Source: Bacillus sp. (in: firmicutes)
Lineage (GTDB): Bacteria > Bacillota > Bacilli > Bacillales > Bacillaceae
DNA: 64,000 nucleotides
Direction: 5' to 3'
NCBI GenBank assembly: GCA_031180405.1
Contig: JAPSLU010000005.1
Location: forward strand, 1-64,000
Shown here one piece after another: positions 1-9,395 of the stretch (positions within the stretch are counted from its first letter, which is position 1; each line of letters opens with the position of its first letter). The position numbers were made by a program, and so were the translations under genes. The notes beneath the pieces are model-generated. The model worked only from the letters and a program-made list of their open reading frames with translations, was not told the DNA's origin and ran no database searches.

Positions 1-1
1 C

Positions 2-1426
2 TTTCATCGTTCAGGCTATGTCACCGCTGGACTAGATGCTTCCTATTATTACACAAAGTATTTTGAAAATATTGAGGAAGTAGCAGCCTATTCATTAGCC
101 AATGCAACAAAAATCATTGGACGTGCTGAAAAAGCCAACCAATTGGTCGATCAAGCTACACATTTATCAGAGGATCAACGTTTTATGATGGCACATTCCA
201 TTAGAAGTTATTATGGGTCAACACAATTTCTTGAAGCGGAAGGAGAGCCATTCTGGGTGGTGAATGAAGGGGAATACCGGATGATGAACACCTTTGATTT
301 AACCGTTGATCAATTATTCTTTGAAATGAAAATGAATCCTTGGACAGTTAAGAATGAGCTGGATATGTTTGTGAAGAGATTTAGCTATGAAGACAAGGTC
401 CGCTTTCCAAATGATGAAACAGAATACCCAGGTGGAATCAGTTTCACGCATGATATGGGTGTAGCGAATACGATCTCTCGTCCACACTACTCTTCTTATG
501 AGCTTTATGGATTAGATGGGTGCTTTTCACATATGACTCATGAACAGCTTGTTAACTGGATATTATGTGCAGCTGTTTATGTTGAACAAACAAACGACAC
601 AAAATGGCTTCAGGATAATATGGACATCTTCATTAAATGCTTTGAGAGTATGCTAAATCGAGATCACCCAAATCCAGAAGAACGAAATGGAATTATGGCA
701 TTAGACTCAACTCGTGTCATGGGTGGGGCTGAAATTACAACATATGACAGCTTAGATGTTTCTCTTGGTCAGGCAAGAAATAATATTTATATGGCGGGTA
801 AGTGCTGGGCTTCTTATGTAGCTTTAGAAAAAATCTTTGCAGAACACGGTCAAGAGGAACTTGCTAGGCAATCAGGTGATCAAGCTGAAAAATGTGCAGC
901 GAGTATTGTTGGTTTCGTAACAGAAGAAGGCTATATCCCAGCTGTTGTAGGGGAAAATAATGACTCTAAAATCATCCCTGCAATCGAAGGGCTTATCTTC
1001 CCATACTACACGAATTGTCAAGAAGCACTTGATCCAAATGGCCGTTTTGGCAGCTATATTCAAACCCTAGAAAAACATTTAAAAACCGTTTTAGTTGAAG
1101 GAGTTTGTTTATTTGAAGATGGTGGCTGGAAAATCTCATCTACAAGCAACAACTCATGGCTGAGTAAAATCTATTTAAGTCAGTTTATTACTCGTAAATT
1201 ACTAGGCTGGAAGTGGGATGAACAAGGAGCAAAAGCAGACGCTGCCCATGTCGAATGGCTAACTCATCCAACTCTATCTATATGGAGCTGGAGTGATCAA
1301 ATCATTTCTGGTGAAATTGCGGGAAGTAAGTATTATCCAAGGGGAGTAACGAGTATTTTATGGTTAGAGGAGAATGAAAATTCGAGCAAGTTTTTGAAAC
1401 AAGCTGAATTGAGTCATCAAAACTAA
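2..1426 (+). CDS. xynB: GH52 beta-xylosidase, 5' end outside the window
   Basis: Retaining beta-1,4-xylosidase that releases xylose from xylo-oligosaccharides. The frame is open to base 2, so 474 residues are visible and roughly 245 N-terminal residues of the usual ~705 lie upstream. The family blocks NEGEYRMMNTFDLT and ITTYDSLDVSLGQ are present. The first Glu of NEGEY and the Asp of TYDS lie 160 residues apart, the spacing known for nucleophile E335 and acid/base D495 of Geobacillus XynB2, so both catalytic residues are here. It ends in TSILWLEE as in that family. A terminator follows directly, so it ends its operon. It fits the xylose and arabinose genes downstream. The TTG at 143 is not the true start. 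Confidence 0.95.
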   Translation, partial: FHRSGYVTAGLDASYYYTKYFENIEEVAAYSLANATKIIGRAEKANQLVDQATHLSEDQRFMMAHSIRSYYGSTQFLEAEGEPFWVVNEGEYRMMNTFDLTVDQLFFEMKMNPWTVKNELDMFVKRFSYEDKVRFPNDETEYPGGISFTHDMGVANTISRPHYSSYELYGLDGCFSHMTHEQLVNWILCAAVYVEQTNDTKWLQDNMDIFIKCFESMLNRDHPNPEERNGIMALDSTRVMGGAEITTYDSLDVSLGQARNNIYMAGKCWASYVALEKIFAEHGQEELARQSGDQAEKCAASIVGFVTEEGYIPAVVGENNDSKIIPAIEGLIFPYYTNCQEALDPNGRFGSYIQTLEKHLKTVLVEGVCLFEDGGWKISSTSNNSWLSKIYLSQFITRKLLGWKWDEQGAKADAAHVEWLTHPTLSIWSWSDQIISGEIAGSKYYPRGVTSILWLEENENSSKFLKQAELSHQN

Positions 1427-1442
1427 GGGGTTTCATATAATT

Positions 1443-1479
1443 AAGGACAAATCTCATATCACGAGGTTTGTCCTTTTTG
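1443..1479 (+). terminator. Rho-independent terminator of xynB
   Basis: Stem AAGGACAAA pairs with TTTGTCCTT around an AT-rich loop and is followed by T5. It lies 17 bases after the xynB stop. Confidence 0.85.
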
Positions 1480-1507
1480 TACGAAAAAATTATTTAATAG
1501 AATAAAA

Positions 1508-1535
1508 TTGTAAGTGGTTACAAAAATGGTATAAA
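1508..1535 (+). promoter_or_regulatory. Promoter with overlapping TGTAA-N4-TTACA palindrome
   Basis: TTGTAA (1508-1513) and TATAAA (1530-1535) are 16 bases apart and precede the oxidoreductase gene. The perfect palindrome TGTAAGTGGTTACA (1509-1522) covers the -35 region and spacer. It differs from a CcpA cre at the central CG, so it may be a cre variant or the operator of another repressor. Confidence 0.5.
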
Positions 1536-1579
1536 CTAGTGATATAGGTTGATTTAAAACTAGAAAAGGGGATGGATAG

Positions 1580-2551
1580 ATGATTAATGTTGGGATAATT
1601 GGAACGGGATGGTTTAGTGGTGTGCATGCAAAAATTCTTCAGAAAATGGAAGGGGTAAGAATAAAAGCAATCTGTGGGACAAGTAAAGTAAAGGCAGAGA
1701 ACTATGCCAAAGAGTATGATCAAGCTAAAGGTTATGCTGATTTTAAGGAGATGCTAGATGAAGAAAAATTACATGCCGTGTACATTTGCGTGCCTCCGTT
1801 TGCACATACGGAGATTGAACTCGAATTAATTTCAAGAAAGATACCGTTTTTAGTGGAAAAACCTTTAAGTGCGAATCTAGAAATACCAAAACAAATCCTT
1901 TTAAAACTAAACGAAAATCCGATTATTACATCAGTAGGCTATCATTTTAGATATCGTAATACAATCAAAACATTAAAAACAGAGCTAGAAGATCAAAAGC
2001 TTGGCATGATTACTGGTGGCTGGATGGGATCAATGCCAGCTGTTCCATGGTGGAGAAATCAACAAACATCAGGTGGACAGTTCATTGAACAAACAACACA
2101 TTTAGTAGATTTACTTCGATACACTGTAGGAGAAGTTGAGGAGGTCTTTGCAGCTTATGCAAATCGATCGATAGCAGCAGAGCAGTATGAACATGTATCT
2201 GTACATGATGTAGGAACAGTCACATTAAAATTCCAAAACGGCGTCATCGCAAATCTTTCTAATACATGTATCCTTCCTGATGGAGTCTCAAATGTTGGCT
2301 TGGATTATTATACGAATAAAGGAATTTTACATATTGGATTTGATAATTTAGATATTTCCAAACAAGGGACCAAATTATCTATAAAAGAAACAGTAGATCC
2401 TTATGTAAAAGAAAACGAAGCATTCATTCATGCTATTCGTACAGGAGATACGTCTCCTATTTTATCTACCTATCAAGATGCATATAAATCACAGGAAGTG
2501 ACGGTAGCTGCTCTTACATCAGCAAGAACGGGTGCTCCAGTGAAAATTTAG
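1580..2551 (+). CDS. Gfo/Idh/MocA-family oxidoreductase
   Basis: NAD(P)-dependent sugar or inositol-type dehydrogenase of 323 residues; substrate not determinable. The N-terminal Rossmann fold starts with VGIIGTGWFSGVHA. The family EKP motif is seen in FLVEKPLSAN near residue 93, with the conserved lysine. The C-terminal half has the usual GGQFIEQTTHLVDLLR helix carrying the catalytic-type His. The ATG at 1580 follows AAAAGGGGATGG. It is a single-gene unit between two terminators. Position beside xynB and upstream of pentose genes suggests a sugar role, which is inference only. Confidence 0.88.
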   Translation: MINVGIIGTGWFSGVHAKILQKMEGVRIKAICGTSKVKAENYAKEYDQAKGYADFKEMLDEEKLHAVYICVPPFAHTEIELELISRKIPFLVEKPLSANLEIPKQILLKLNENPIITSVGYHFRYRNTIKTLKTELEDQKLGMITGGWMGSMPAVPWWRNQQTSGGQFIEQTTHLVDLLRYTVGEVEEVFAAYANRSIAAEQYEHVSVHDVGTVTLKFQNGVIANLSNTCILPDGVSNVGLDYYTNKGILHIGFDNLDISKQGTKLSIKETVDPYVKENEAFIHAIRTGDTSPILSTYQDAYKSQEVTVAALTSARTGAPVKI

Positions 2552-2586
2552 AACTGTCCTTCACAATTTACTGTAAGGAAAATAGT

Positions 2587-2617
2587 AAAGTCCTTCATTA
2601 GAAAAATGAAGGACTTT
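2587..2617. terminator. Bidirectional terminator hairpin
   Basis: AAAGTCCTTCAT pairs perfectly with ATGAAGGACTTT. It sits between the convergent oxidoreductase and lactonase genes and can serve both. Confidence 0.75.
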
Positions 2618-2653
2618 AGAATAAAAAGTGCACTTAAAAATATCTGTGAAGTT

Positions 2654-3700
2654 TTATACGCTTAAAAACTTCACACAAACTGGATCAGGAACAGAAACCT
2701 TAGAATCTAATAAAGTTAGCTTCCCGGTTTGTGGATCTCTTGCGTATAGAACAAGATTACTGCTTTCTTGATTTGATGCTACAATGAATTTTTCAGTGGG
2801 ATCTAACGCGAAATCACGTGGCCAGCTTCCTTCAGTTGACGTATATTCAATGAATGTTAGCTCACCACTATCCTGATTTACACCGTAAACTGCAATACTA
2901 TCATGTCCGCGATTGCCAGCATAAACAAAACGGCCGTCATTAGAAATATGTATCGCACTACCTTGACTGTTTTCTGTAAAGTCTTCTGGAATCGTTGGAA
3001 TGTATTGAAGCTCTGTAAATACACCTGTATCCGAATTGTAACTTAATGTAATCACTTCGTTGCTTAGCTCTGTCATAACATACGCAAATTTTCCATTTGG
3101 ATGGAATGTGATATGTCTTGGGCCACTACCTGCTTTTACAAGCAATGTATGAGCTTCTGCTAATTTCCCATTATCAATTTTATATGTAATCACTTTATCA
3201 ACACCCAAGTCTATAGCCACCACATATTTCTCATCAGGTGTGAAGCCGGAATAGTGTGTGTGAGGTTTATCTTGTCTCTCATGTGGACCTTTACCTGTAT
3301 GCTCAATAACAGAAACGACAGGATTCACGCTACCATCTTCATTAACTAAAAATGACTCAATTGTTCCTTTATGGTAGTTAGCCGTTAAAACTTGGTGATT
3401 TTTACTGTCTACACTCACATGACATGGTGAAGCGCCATCTAGTAACTGGCGATTAATTTCAAATAGATCACCAGTTTCAGGGTTGATCGAGAATGAAGCG
3501 ACTCCACCTTGATCTCCTTCTTTTACAACGGCATAAAGATTTTTATTATCTTGGCTAAGATTCAAATATGTAGGGTTGTCCAATTCTGCTACAGGCTTAA
3601 CATCTCCAAGCTTTGCAGCATCAGTGTCCAATGTAAAGCTGTAAACTCCTTTAGAGTCTCCTTTTGTGTATGTACCAATATAACCGATTAATTTTGGCAA
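2654..3700 (-). CDS. Lactonase, seven-bladed beta-propeller (6-phosphogluconolactonase-like, YkgB type)
   Basis: Cytoplasmic beta-propeller of the lactonase family (PF10282), which includes B. subtilis YkgB, a 6-phosphogluconolactonase of the pentose phosphate pathway. Repeated blade strands such as HISNDGRFVYAGNRG and FHPNGKFAYVMTE are visible through the whole length. I place the start at TTG 3700 (348 aa, MPKLIGYIGTY). AAAGGAG lies 7 bases before it, while the upstream in-frame TTG at 3718 has that Shine-Dalgarno inside its own codons. No signal peptide is seen. The exact lactone substrate is not proved. Confidence 0.85.
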   Translation of the reverse strand: MPKLIGYIGTYTKGDSKGVYSFTLDTDAAKLGDVKPVAELDNPTYLNLSQDNKNLYAVVKEGDQGGVASFSINPETGDLFEINRQLLDGASPCHVSVDSKNHQVLTANYHKGTIESFLVNEDGSVNPVVSVIEHTGKGPHERQDKPHTHYSGFTPDEKYVVAIDLGVDKVITYKIDNGKLAEAHTLLVKAGSGPRHITFHPNGKFAYVMTELSNEVITLSYNSDTGVFTELQYIPTIPEDFTENSQGSAIHISNDGRFVYAGNRGHDSIAVYGVNQDSGELTFIEYTSTEGSWPRDFALDPTEKFIVASNQESSNLVLYARDPQTGKLTLLDSKVSVPDPVCVKFLSV

Positions 3701-3896
3701 ATGAATTGCTCCTTTCAATCTATACTATCTTCATTATATCGCTTATTTATTATGCTCAACAACTTTTTGAAATATCTTTCTATCAAAATTGAGATTTATT
3801 TAACTAAATGAATAATTTTTCAAAAATATTCTATCTATTTATTCTGTCATGCTAATATAATAGTATTTATATGAGATTGAAAAGGGGAATAGGAAG

Positions 3897-5612
3897 ATGC
3901 TAAAGCGGTTTTATTCGTATTATATACCTCATAAAAAGCTATTCATTATTGACTTTAGCAGTGCAATTATCGTTGCCATATTAGAATTAGCCTTTCCGCT
4001 CGCGGTTCAATGGTTTATTGATTCATTATTACCAACTGAAAATTGGTCTGCGATCGTATCTGTCAGTATTGCTTTATTAGTTCTTTATATTTTTAGTACA
4101 TTTTTGCAATTTATTGTTAACTATTGGGGACATAAGCTTGGAATCAATATTGAAACTGATATGAGAAAACAGTTGTTTCAACATGTTCAAAAGCAATCAT
4201 TTAAGTTTTTTGATAATACAAAAACAGGAAACATCATGAGTCGAATTACAAATGATTTGATGGATATTGGAGAACTTGCTCACCATGGACCAGAGGATTT
4301 ATTTATTTCTATAATGACCTTCGTTGGTGCGTTCTGGATCATGTTTACTGTGAATGCCAAGCTAGCATTAGTCGCTTTAGTGATTTTACCTTTTTTAGGC
4401 TGGCTAATAGTCGTGAGTAACTTGAAAATGAATCATGCATGGAAGACAATGTACGGCGAAATTGCTGATGTGAATGCAAGGGTGGAAGACAGTGTTTCAG
4501 GTGTTCGTGTTGTCCAATCTTTTACTAATGAAGACTTTGAAAATAAACGTTTTTCTGTAAATAACTTGAAATTCCGTAAAGCGAAGCTTGGTGGCTACAA
4601 GGTGATGTCCTTTAGTTTATCGGGTATTTACATGATGACAAGATTTGTGACACTAGCTGTCTTAGTTGTAGGAGCTTGGCTGAGTTATACAGGACAGTTA
4701 TCCTACGGAGAGCTAGTTGGATTTGTTCTATATATTAACGTTCTTTTTAAACCAATCGATAAAATTAGTGCTCTAATGGAGCTTTACCCTAAGGGAATGG
4801 CTGGATTTAAGCGATTTACTGAGCTCCTTGATATGGACCCGGATGTAGAGGATGTAAAAGATGCTGTTGAAGTTCAATCACTTCGCGGAGACATTACCTT
4901 TAAGGATGTTACTTTTGGCTATGATGAACACAAGCGTGTATTAAATGAGATTAACTTATCAATTTCAGCTGGAGAGACGATTGCTTTTGTTGGACCTTCT
5001 GGTGCAGGAAAAACAACAATCTGTACACTCATTCCTCGTTTTTACGATGTTGACGGAGGAGCAATTAAGATTGATGGTATCGATATACGTGACATGACGA
5101 AGCATTCACTTCGTTCACAAATCGGAATTGTGCAACAAGATGTTTTCTTATTTACTGGAACATTACGAGAGAACATTGCCTACGGAAAATTAGAGGCAAC
5201 AAAAGAAGAAATTGAAGACGCCGCTAGACGTGCACACTTAGAAAGCTTTATCGAATCTCTTCCATTTGGCTATGAAACTCAAATCGGAGAGCGTGGTTTA
5301 AAGCTATCTGGTGGACAAAAGCAAAGAATAGCGATAGCGAGAATGTTCTTGAAAAATCCCCCTATCTTAATTTTAGATGAAGCAACATCTGCATTAGATA
5401 CGGAGACAGAGTTAATTATTCAACAAGCTTTAGCGGAACTATCGAAAAATCGAACGACACTTGTCATTGCCCATCGTCTTGCAACCATACGCAACGCAGA
5501 TCGAATTGTTGTCGTCACAGAGGATGGAATTGCCGAGCAAGGTAAGCATGATGAATTAATTGAACAAGGAGGCATCTTTGCAAACCTGCATCGTGTCCAA
5601 TTTCAAAGGTGA
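3897..5612 (+). CDS. ABC exporter half-transporter, fused permease-ATPase
   Basis: Homodimeric-type ABC exporter of 571 residues: six-helix membrane domain (about residues 15-300) followed by a nucleotide-binding domain. Seen in order: Walker A GPSGAGKTT, Q-loop region QIGIVQQDVFLF, signature LSGGQKQR, Walker B LILDEATSALD, switch His in VIAHRL. The layout matches B. subtilis YknU/YfiB/BmrA-type multidrug or lipid exporters. The substrate cannot be told. ATG at 3897 follows GGGGAATAGGAAG; TATAAT at 3856-3861 is a likely -10. A terminator follows, so it stands alone; most such exporters of this size work as homodimers. Confidence 0.92.
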   Translation: MLKRFYSYYIPHKKLFIIDFSSAIIVAILELAFPLAVQWFIDSLLPTENWSAIVSVSIALLVLYIFSTFLQFIVNYWGHKLGINIETDMRKQLFQHVQKQSFKFFDNTKTGNIMSRITNDLMDIGELAHHGPEDLFISIMTFVGAFWIMFTVNAKLALVALVILPFLGWLIVVSNLKMNHAWKTMYGEIADVNARVEDSVSGVRVVQSFTNEDFENKRFSVNNLKFRKAKLGGYKVMSFSLSGIYMMTRFVTLAVLVVGAWLSYTGQLSYGELVGFVLYINVLFKPIDKISALMELYPKGMAGFKRFTELLDMDPDVEDVKDAVEVQSLRGDITFKDVTFGYDEHKRVLNEINLSISAGETIAFVGPSGAGKTTICTLIPRFYDVDGGAIKIDGIDIRDMTKHSLRSQIGIVQQDVFLFTGTLRENIAYGKLEATKEEIEDAARRAHLESFIESLPFGYETQIGERGLKLSGGQKQRIAIARMFLKNPPILILDEATSALDTETELIIQQALAELSKNRTTLVIAHRLATIRNADRIVVVTEDGIAEQGKHDELIEQGGIFANLHRVQFQR

Positions 5613-5617
5613 ACGGG

Positions 5618-5645
5618 AGATGGAACAGAGATGTTCCATCTTTTT
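5618..5645 (+). terminator. Rho-independent terminator of the ABC exporter gene
   Basis: AGATGGAAC pairs with GTTCCATCT and T5 follows. Confidence 0.85.
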
Positions 5646-5736
5646 GTGTTTGGAAGTAAACTATGGTGATTGCTTAATAATATTGTAAAGCCATTAAATA
5701 AATATTTTTTCAATAATTAGACTTTTGGAAAACAGA

Positions 5737-5765
5737 TTGACACTTATACCTCCATTCTGTATTTT
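5737..5765 (+). promoter_or_regulatory. Sigma-A promoter of the acetate transporter gene
   Basis: A consensus TTGACA (5737-5742) and TATTTT (5760-5765) are spaced by 17 bases. The predicted start is about 25 bases before the coding region. Confidence 0.6.
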
Positions 5766-5794
5766 AAATAAGTATGTCTTTTTAGGAGGTAGTT

Positions 5795-6403
5795 ATGAAT
5801 AGTCATCAAGTAAAAATTACAACAGCAGATCCATCAGCATTAGGATTATTCGGATTAGCGATGGTAACCCTAGTTGCTTCATCACAGAAGCTGGGTTTAA
5901 CAGAAGGATTATCCTTTATTTTGCCTTGGGCATTCTTTTTAGGTGGGCTAGCTCAACTGTTTGCCTGCATCCAAGACGCAAAACACAATAATATTTTTGG
6001 TACAACAGCATTTGGAGCGTTTGGTTTGTTCTGGTTTGGTGTCGGAATGTCTTGGCTTATCCAATTAGGGGCATTTGGTGAGAAATTAGCGGTAAATGCA
6101 GATCCAAAACAGCTTGGTGTTGCATTTGTCGGTTATTTAATTTTTAGTATTTATATGACAATTGGTGCGATGGAGACTCATAAAGTATTGTTCTTTATTT
6201 TTGTCTTTATCGATTTCTTATTCATTGGGTTATCTTTAAGCACATTTGGCATTATGCACGAAGCAACTCATATGCTAGCAGCTATTTCTGAATTAATCAT
6301 CGCTTTGCTATCTTTCTATGGATCAGCGGCAGTTGTCTTAAATACACATTTCGGTCAAGTAGTTTTACCGGTTGGTAAACCATTTGGGATTTTTAAAAAG
6401 TAA
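5795..6403 (+). CDS. Acetate/succinate transporter, GPR1/FUN34/YaaH (SatP) family
   Basis: Six-helix inner-membrane carrier of 202 residues, the usual length of the family, which moves acetate (E. coli SatP). The N-terminal signature appears as ADPSALGLFGLAM, a variant of the NPAPLGL motif. Six hydrophobic segments are visible between residues 18 and 185. The ATG follows AGGAGG by 7 bases. Its own promoter and terminator flank it, so it is monocistronic. Substrate within the short-chain acids is inferred from family membership. Confidence 0.9.
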   Translation: MNSHQVKITTADPSALGLFGLAMVTLVASSQKLGLTEGLSFILPWAFFLGGLAQLFACIQDAKHNNIFGTTAFGAFGLFWFGVGMSWLIQLGAFGEKLAVNADPKQLGVAFVGYLIFSIYMTIGAMETHKVLFFIFVFIDFLFIGLSLSTFGIMHEATHMLAAISELIIALLSFYGSAAVVLNTHFGQVVLPVGKPFGIFKK

Positions 6404-6410
6404 TAAGGTG

Positions 6411-6446
6411 CAGAGGCTAACAGAATGTTTGGCCTCTGTTTTTTGT
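6411..6446 (+). terminator. Rho-independent terminator of the acetate transporter gene
   Basis: CAGAGGC pairs with GCCTCTG and T6 follows, right after the stop codon. Confidence 0.85.
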
Positions 6447-6484
6447 TTTGAAGCAGGTGTCCGAAAATTTTGGTGAAATTGGTC

Positions 6485-6580
6485 TAATCGAAAATAAAAG
6501 GTACAAAATCGAGAATAAGTCTCAAGAATAGAAAATAAGATCTTAAAATCGAAATCAAATTCCACTAATCGAAAATAAAG
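6485..6580. repeat. Five degenerate 20-21 bp direct repeats, consensus AATCGAAAATAA
   Basis: The ATCG (or ATAG) of each unit starts at 6487, 6508, 6528, 6548 and 6568: steps of 21, 20, 20, 20. The first and last units carry the identical 12-mer AATCGAAAATAA; the middle three differ by one to three bases. The array lies in the 640-base gene-free stretch between the acetate transporter and rocF. I see no coding frame in it. A step of two helical turns would suit a protein-binding array, but function is unknown. Confidence 0.75.
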
Positions 6581-6733
6581 CCTCCACTAAAGGGTCACAC
6601 CACCTAGCCCAAATTAGTCATTCATCTCCAAAGAAAAGCGAGCTACATAGAAAACTCCTAGAAGCTCAGAAGTAGGAAAGTGTATCTTTTTTAAGAGCTA
6701 TTTTTCAACTGTTTTCGCTTCTTGTTCCAAAGA

Positions 6734-6763
6734 TTGACACTCCAGATGTATTCTTTATATAAC
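6734..6763 (+). promoter_or_regulatory. Possible sigma-A promoter upstream of rocF
   Basis: TTGACA (6734-6739) and TATAAC (6758-6763) or TATATA (6756-6761) lie 18 or 16 bases apart. It would leave a leader near 280 bases before rocF. No -24/-12 sigma-L promoter of the kind used by B. subtilis roc operons was found. Confidence 0.35.
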
Positions 6764-6963
6764 TCTAAGATAAGTAAACTCTTGACTATGATGAAAATCA
6801 TGGACAAAAAACAGTAAAATATATTTTTGTTATTACCAAAAAAATCATCAAGTGTTTTGTTCCCTTTGTTTTATATTGAAATAACATAATGTTTAGTATT
6901 TTATTTGTGAAAAAGGTAATATCCCATGAATATGAAATATTAATATAGCAAAAAGTGTATACA

Positions 6964-6981
6964 TATGAATGAATATACAAA
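6964..6981. promoter_or_regulatory. ARG box (AhrC/ArgR-type operator) upstream of rocF
   Basis: TATGAATGAATATACAAA matches the ArgR consensus TNTGNATWWWWATNCANA at all fixed positions except one W position (G). It lies 63-80 bases before the rocF start. In B. subtilis AhrC activates the arginine-catabolic roc operons. Confidence 0.65.
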
Positions 6982-7043
6982 AATATGTCAAGTTGAGTCA
7001 CCATTCACCTCTAAGATACAATTGAAAAAAGGGGGAGTTTTTC

Positions 7044-7949
7044 ATGAAAAAGCATATTACGGTTATTGGTGCTCCTATGGATTTAGGGCAATCAAGACGT
7101 GGTGTAGATATGGGACCAAGTGCTATTCGTTATGCAGGTGTAGTAGAACGTTTAGAAATGCTAGATTATGAGATTCATGATAAAGGGGATATTCAGATTG
7201 GAAGACCTGGCAAGGAGGAAGAAGCCTCTGTTGGGAGCAACTTGAAATATTTAGGTGCAGTATCAAAGGCAAGTAGCAAGCTTGCAGAAGCAGTTGATGA
7301 AGTCGTGAAAAAAGGTTCTTTTCCGCTTGTGTTTGGCGGCGACCACAGTATTGCAATTGGCACGCTTGCAGGAATTTCAAAGCATTATAAAAATTTAGGT
7401 GTGATTTGGTATGATGCACACGGGGATTTAAATACTGGTGAAACATCACCTTCAGGAAATATACATGGTATGCCACTAGCGGTTAGCCTTGGAATCGGGC
7501 ATCCAGATTTAACAACAATTGCAGCCTATACAGAAAAAATAAAGGCAGAAAATGTCGTCATTATCGGAGCGCGTTCATTGGATGACGGAGAAAAGGTTTT
7601 AATCCGTGAAAAAGGGATCAAAGTGTACACGATGCATGAAATTGACCGTATTGGAATGACAAAGGTAATGGAGGGTGCGATCGCTTACTTGAAAGATAAA
7701 ACGGACGGTGTTCATCTTTCACTTGATCTAGATGGCTTAGATCCAAGCGATGCACCTGGTGTCGGTACCCCTGTTTTAGGTGGAATTAGTTATCGTGAAA
7801 GCCACTTAGCTATGGAAATTTTAGAAGAATCAAAGATTATTACGTCAGCTGAATTCGTAGAGGTGAATCCAATATTAGATGAAAAAAACAAAACAGCAGA
7901 AGTTGCTGTTGCGTTAATGGGCTCCTTATTTGGGGAAAAGCTTCTATAA
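7044..7949 (+). CDS. rocF: Arginase
   Basis: Mn-dependent hydrolysis of L-arginine to ornithine and urea, first step of the arginase route, in the cytoplasm. 301 residues, the family norm. Metal-binding signatures are all present: FGGDHSIAIG, WYDAHGDLN and SLDLDGLDPSDAPGVGTP. ATG at 7044 follows AAAGGGGGAG. The next gene rocD begins 18 bases after its stop, so arginine to glutamate semialdehyde is encoded as a two-gene unit. An AhrC-like box lies upstream. Confidence 0.97.
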   Translation: MKKHITVIGAPMDLGQSRRGVDMGPSAIRYAGVVERLEMLDYEIHDKGDIQIGRPGKEEEASVGSNLKYLGAVSKASSKLAEAVDEVVKKGSFPLVFGGDHSIAIGTLAGISKHYKNLGVIWYDAHGDLNTGETSPSGNIHGMPLAVSLGIGHPDLTTIAAYTEKIKAENVVIIGARSLDDGEKVLIREKGIKVYTMHEIDRIGMTKVMEGAIAYLKDKTDGVHLSLDLDGLDPSDAPGVGTPVLGGISYRESHLAMEILEESKIITSAEFVEVNPILDEKNKTAEVAVALMGSLFGEKLL

Positions 7950-7967
7950 AAGTGAGGAGGAATGAGT

Positions 7968-9161
7968 ATGAAATCAGTATCAGAACAACTCATTGACCAA
8001 ACGGAACATTATGGGGCCAATAACTATCACCCATTACCAATAGTCATTTCAAAAGCGGAAGGAGTTTGGGTAGAGGATCCAGAGGGAAATCGCTATATGG
8101 ATATGTTGAGTGCCTATTCTGCTGTGAACCAGGGACATCGCCATCCGAAAATTATTCAAGCTTTAAAAGATCAGGCGGATCGGGTGACCTTAACATCACG
8201 TGCATTTCACAATGACCAGCTTGGTCCATGGTATGAACGGATTACAACGATGACAAAAAAAGAAATGGCACTGCCAATGAACACAGGTGCAGAAGCAGTA
8301 GAAACGGCCGTTAAAGCGATAAGACGATGGGGTTATCAGGTGAAAGGGATTTCTAACGATAAAGCTGAAATCATTGCTTGTGAAGGAAATTTTCATGGAC
8401 GAACGATGACTGCTGTTTCTCTTTCATCTGATAAAGAATATAGAAAGGACTTTGGACCGATGTTACCGGGAATTAAGCTTATTCCTTATGGTGACCTTGA
8501 TGCATTAAAAGCAGCGATTACCTCAAATACAGCTGGTTTTCTTTTTGAACCAATTCAAGGTGAGGCAGGGATTAACATTCCTCCAACTGGATTTATAAAA
8601 GAAGCATATGACTTGTGTAAAGCAAATAATGTATTATTTGTAGCGGATGAAATTCAAGCAGGTTTAGGTCGTACAGGTAGATTATTTGCATGTGACTGGG
8701 ATAACGTAACGCCGGACATGTATATTTTGGGAAAAGCACTCGGCGGTGGTGTATTTCCAATTTCATGTGTTGTAGCGAATCGTGATGTCCTCTCTGTGTT
8801 TAACCCAGGCTCACACGGATCCACTTTTGGAGGTAACCCTTTAGCCTGTGCGGTATCGATCGCTTCACTAGACGTAATCGAAGAAGAAAAGCTAGTAGAA
8901 CGCTCTTTAGAATTAGGTACCTATTTCATGGATAAATTAAAAGAAATCAAAAGCACAAATATAATAGAAGTGAGAGGAAGAGGATTATTTATTGGAGTAG
9001 AACTTACACAACCAGCGCGTGGTTATTGTGAAAAGCTAAAAGAAAAAGGCTTGCTATGCAAAGAAACACATGACACTGTAATCCGCTTTGCGCCACCACT
9101 GGTGATCACAAAAAAGGAACTTGATTGGGCTTTAGAACGAATCAAACTAGTATTATCTTAA
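7968..9161 (+). CDS. rocD: Ornithine aminotransferase
   Basis: PLP enzyme converting ornithine plus 2-oxoglutarate to glutamate-5-semialdehyde and glutamate. Class III aminotransferase of 397 residues. The N-terminus [15 protein letters not shown] and ILGKALGGG (PLP lysine) are diagnostic. There are two nearby ATGs, at 7962 and 7968. AGGAGG ends at 7960, which is too close to the first, so I use 7968 with 7-base spacing. The product feeds proline or P5C metabolism; a proline synthesis operon lies 30 kb away. Confidence 0.96.
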   Translation: MKSVSEQLIDQTEHYGANNYHPLPIVISKAEGVWVEDPEGNRYMDMLSAYSAVNQGHRHPKIIQALKDQADRVTLTSRAFHNDQLGPWYERITTMTKKEMALPMNTGAEAVETAVKAIRRWGYQVKGISNDKAEIIACEGNFHGRTMTAVSLSSDKEYRKDFGPMLPGIKLIPYGDLDALKAAITSNTAGFLFEPIQGEAGINIPPTGFIKEAYDLCKANNVLFVADEIQAGLGRTGRLFACDWDNVTPDMYILGKALGGGVFPISCVVANRDVLSVFNPGSHGSTFGGNPLACAVSIASLDVIEEEKLVERSLELGTYFMDKLKEIKSTNIIEVRGRGLFIGVELTQPARGYCEKLKEKGLLCKETHDTVIRFAPPLVITKKELDWALERIKLVLS

Positions 9162-9172
9162 CCGTGGATACT

Positions 9173-9212
9173 TTAGAGTTTAGAAAATTATTAATTTCTA
9201 AGCTCTTTTTTA
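9173..9212 (+). terminator. Rho-independent terminator of rocF-rocD
   Basis: GAGTTTAGAAA pairs with TTTCTAAGCTC (one mismatch) and T6 follows. Confidence 0.8.
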
Positions 9213-9237
9213 TGGTATAGAAGGTTATTAAATTCTG

Positions 9238-9395
9238 GAACTGTGGATTAGAGCCGACATCCAGCTCCAGTAGTCTTGTTTTTTTCAATAAAGTAAGATG
9301 CCTTGTCTCTCGAGGTCATAAGCCTGTTTGGAATTTAGGGAATTAAATTTCTTTTTTTCCCAGGCTGATCAAGGAGTTTTCCCTTTTGTTCTTTA
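9238..9395. repeat. Dispersed intergenic palindromic repeat, copy 1 (degenerate)
   Basis: Shares with the copies at 21721, 26196, 34431, 43913 and 46213 the ordered blocks CTGTGGAT, CAGCTCC, CTCGAGGTCATAAG and GCTGATCAAGG followed by CTTTTGTT. It lies in the 367-base gap between rocD and the next gene; the rest of that gap is AT-rich with no recognisable feature. Confidence 0.65.

Noticed and set aside
143-145. TTG 143 as the start of the first gene
   Set aside because: The frame and GH52 similarity continue upstream to the window edge.
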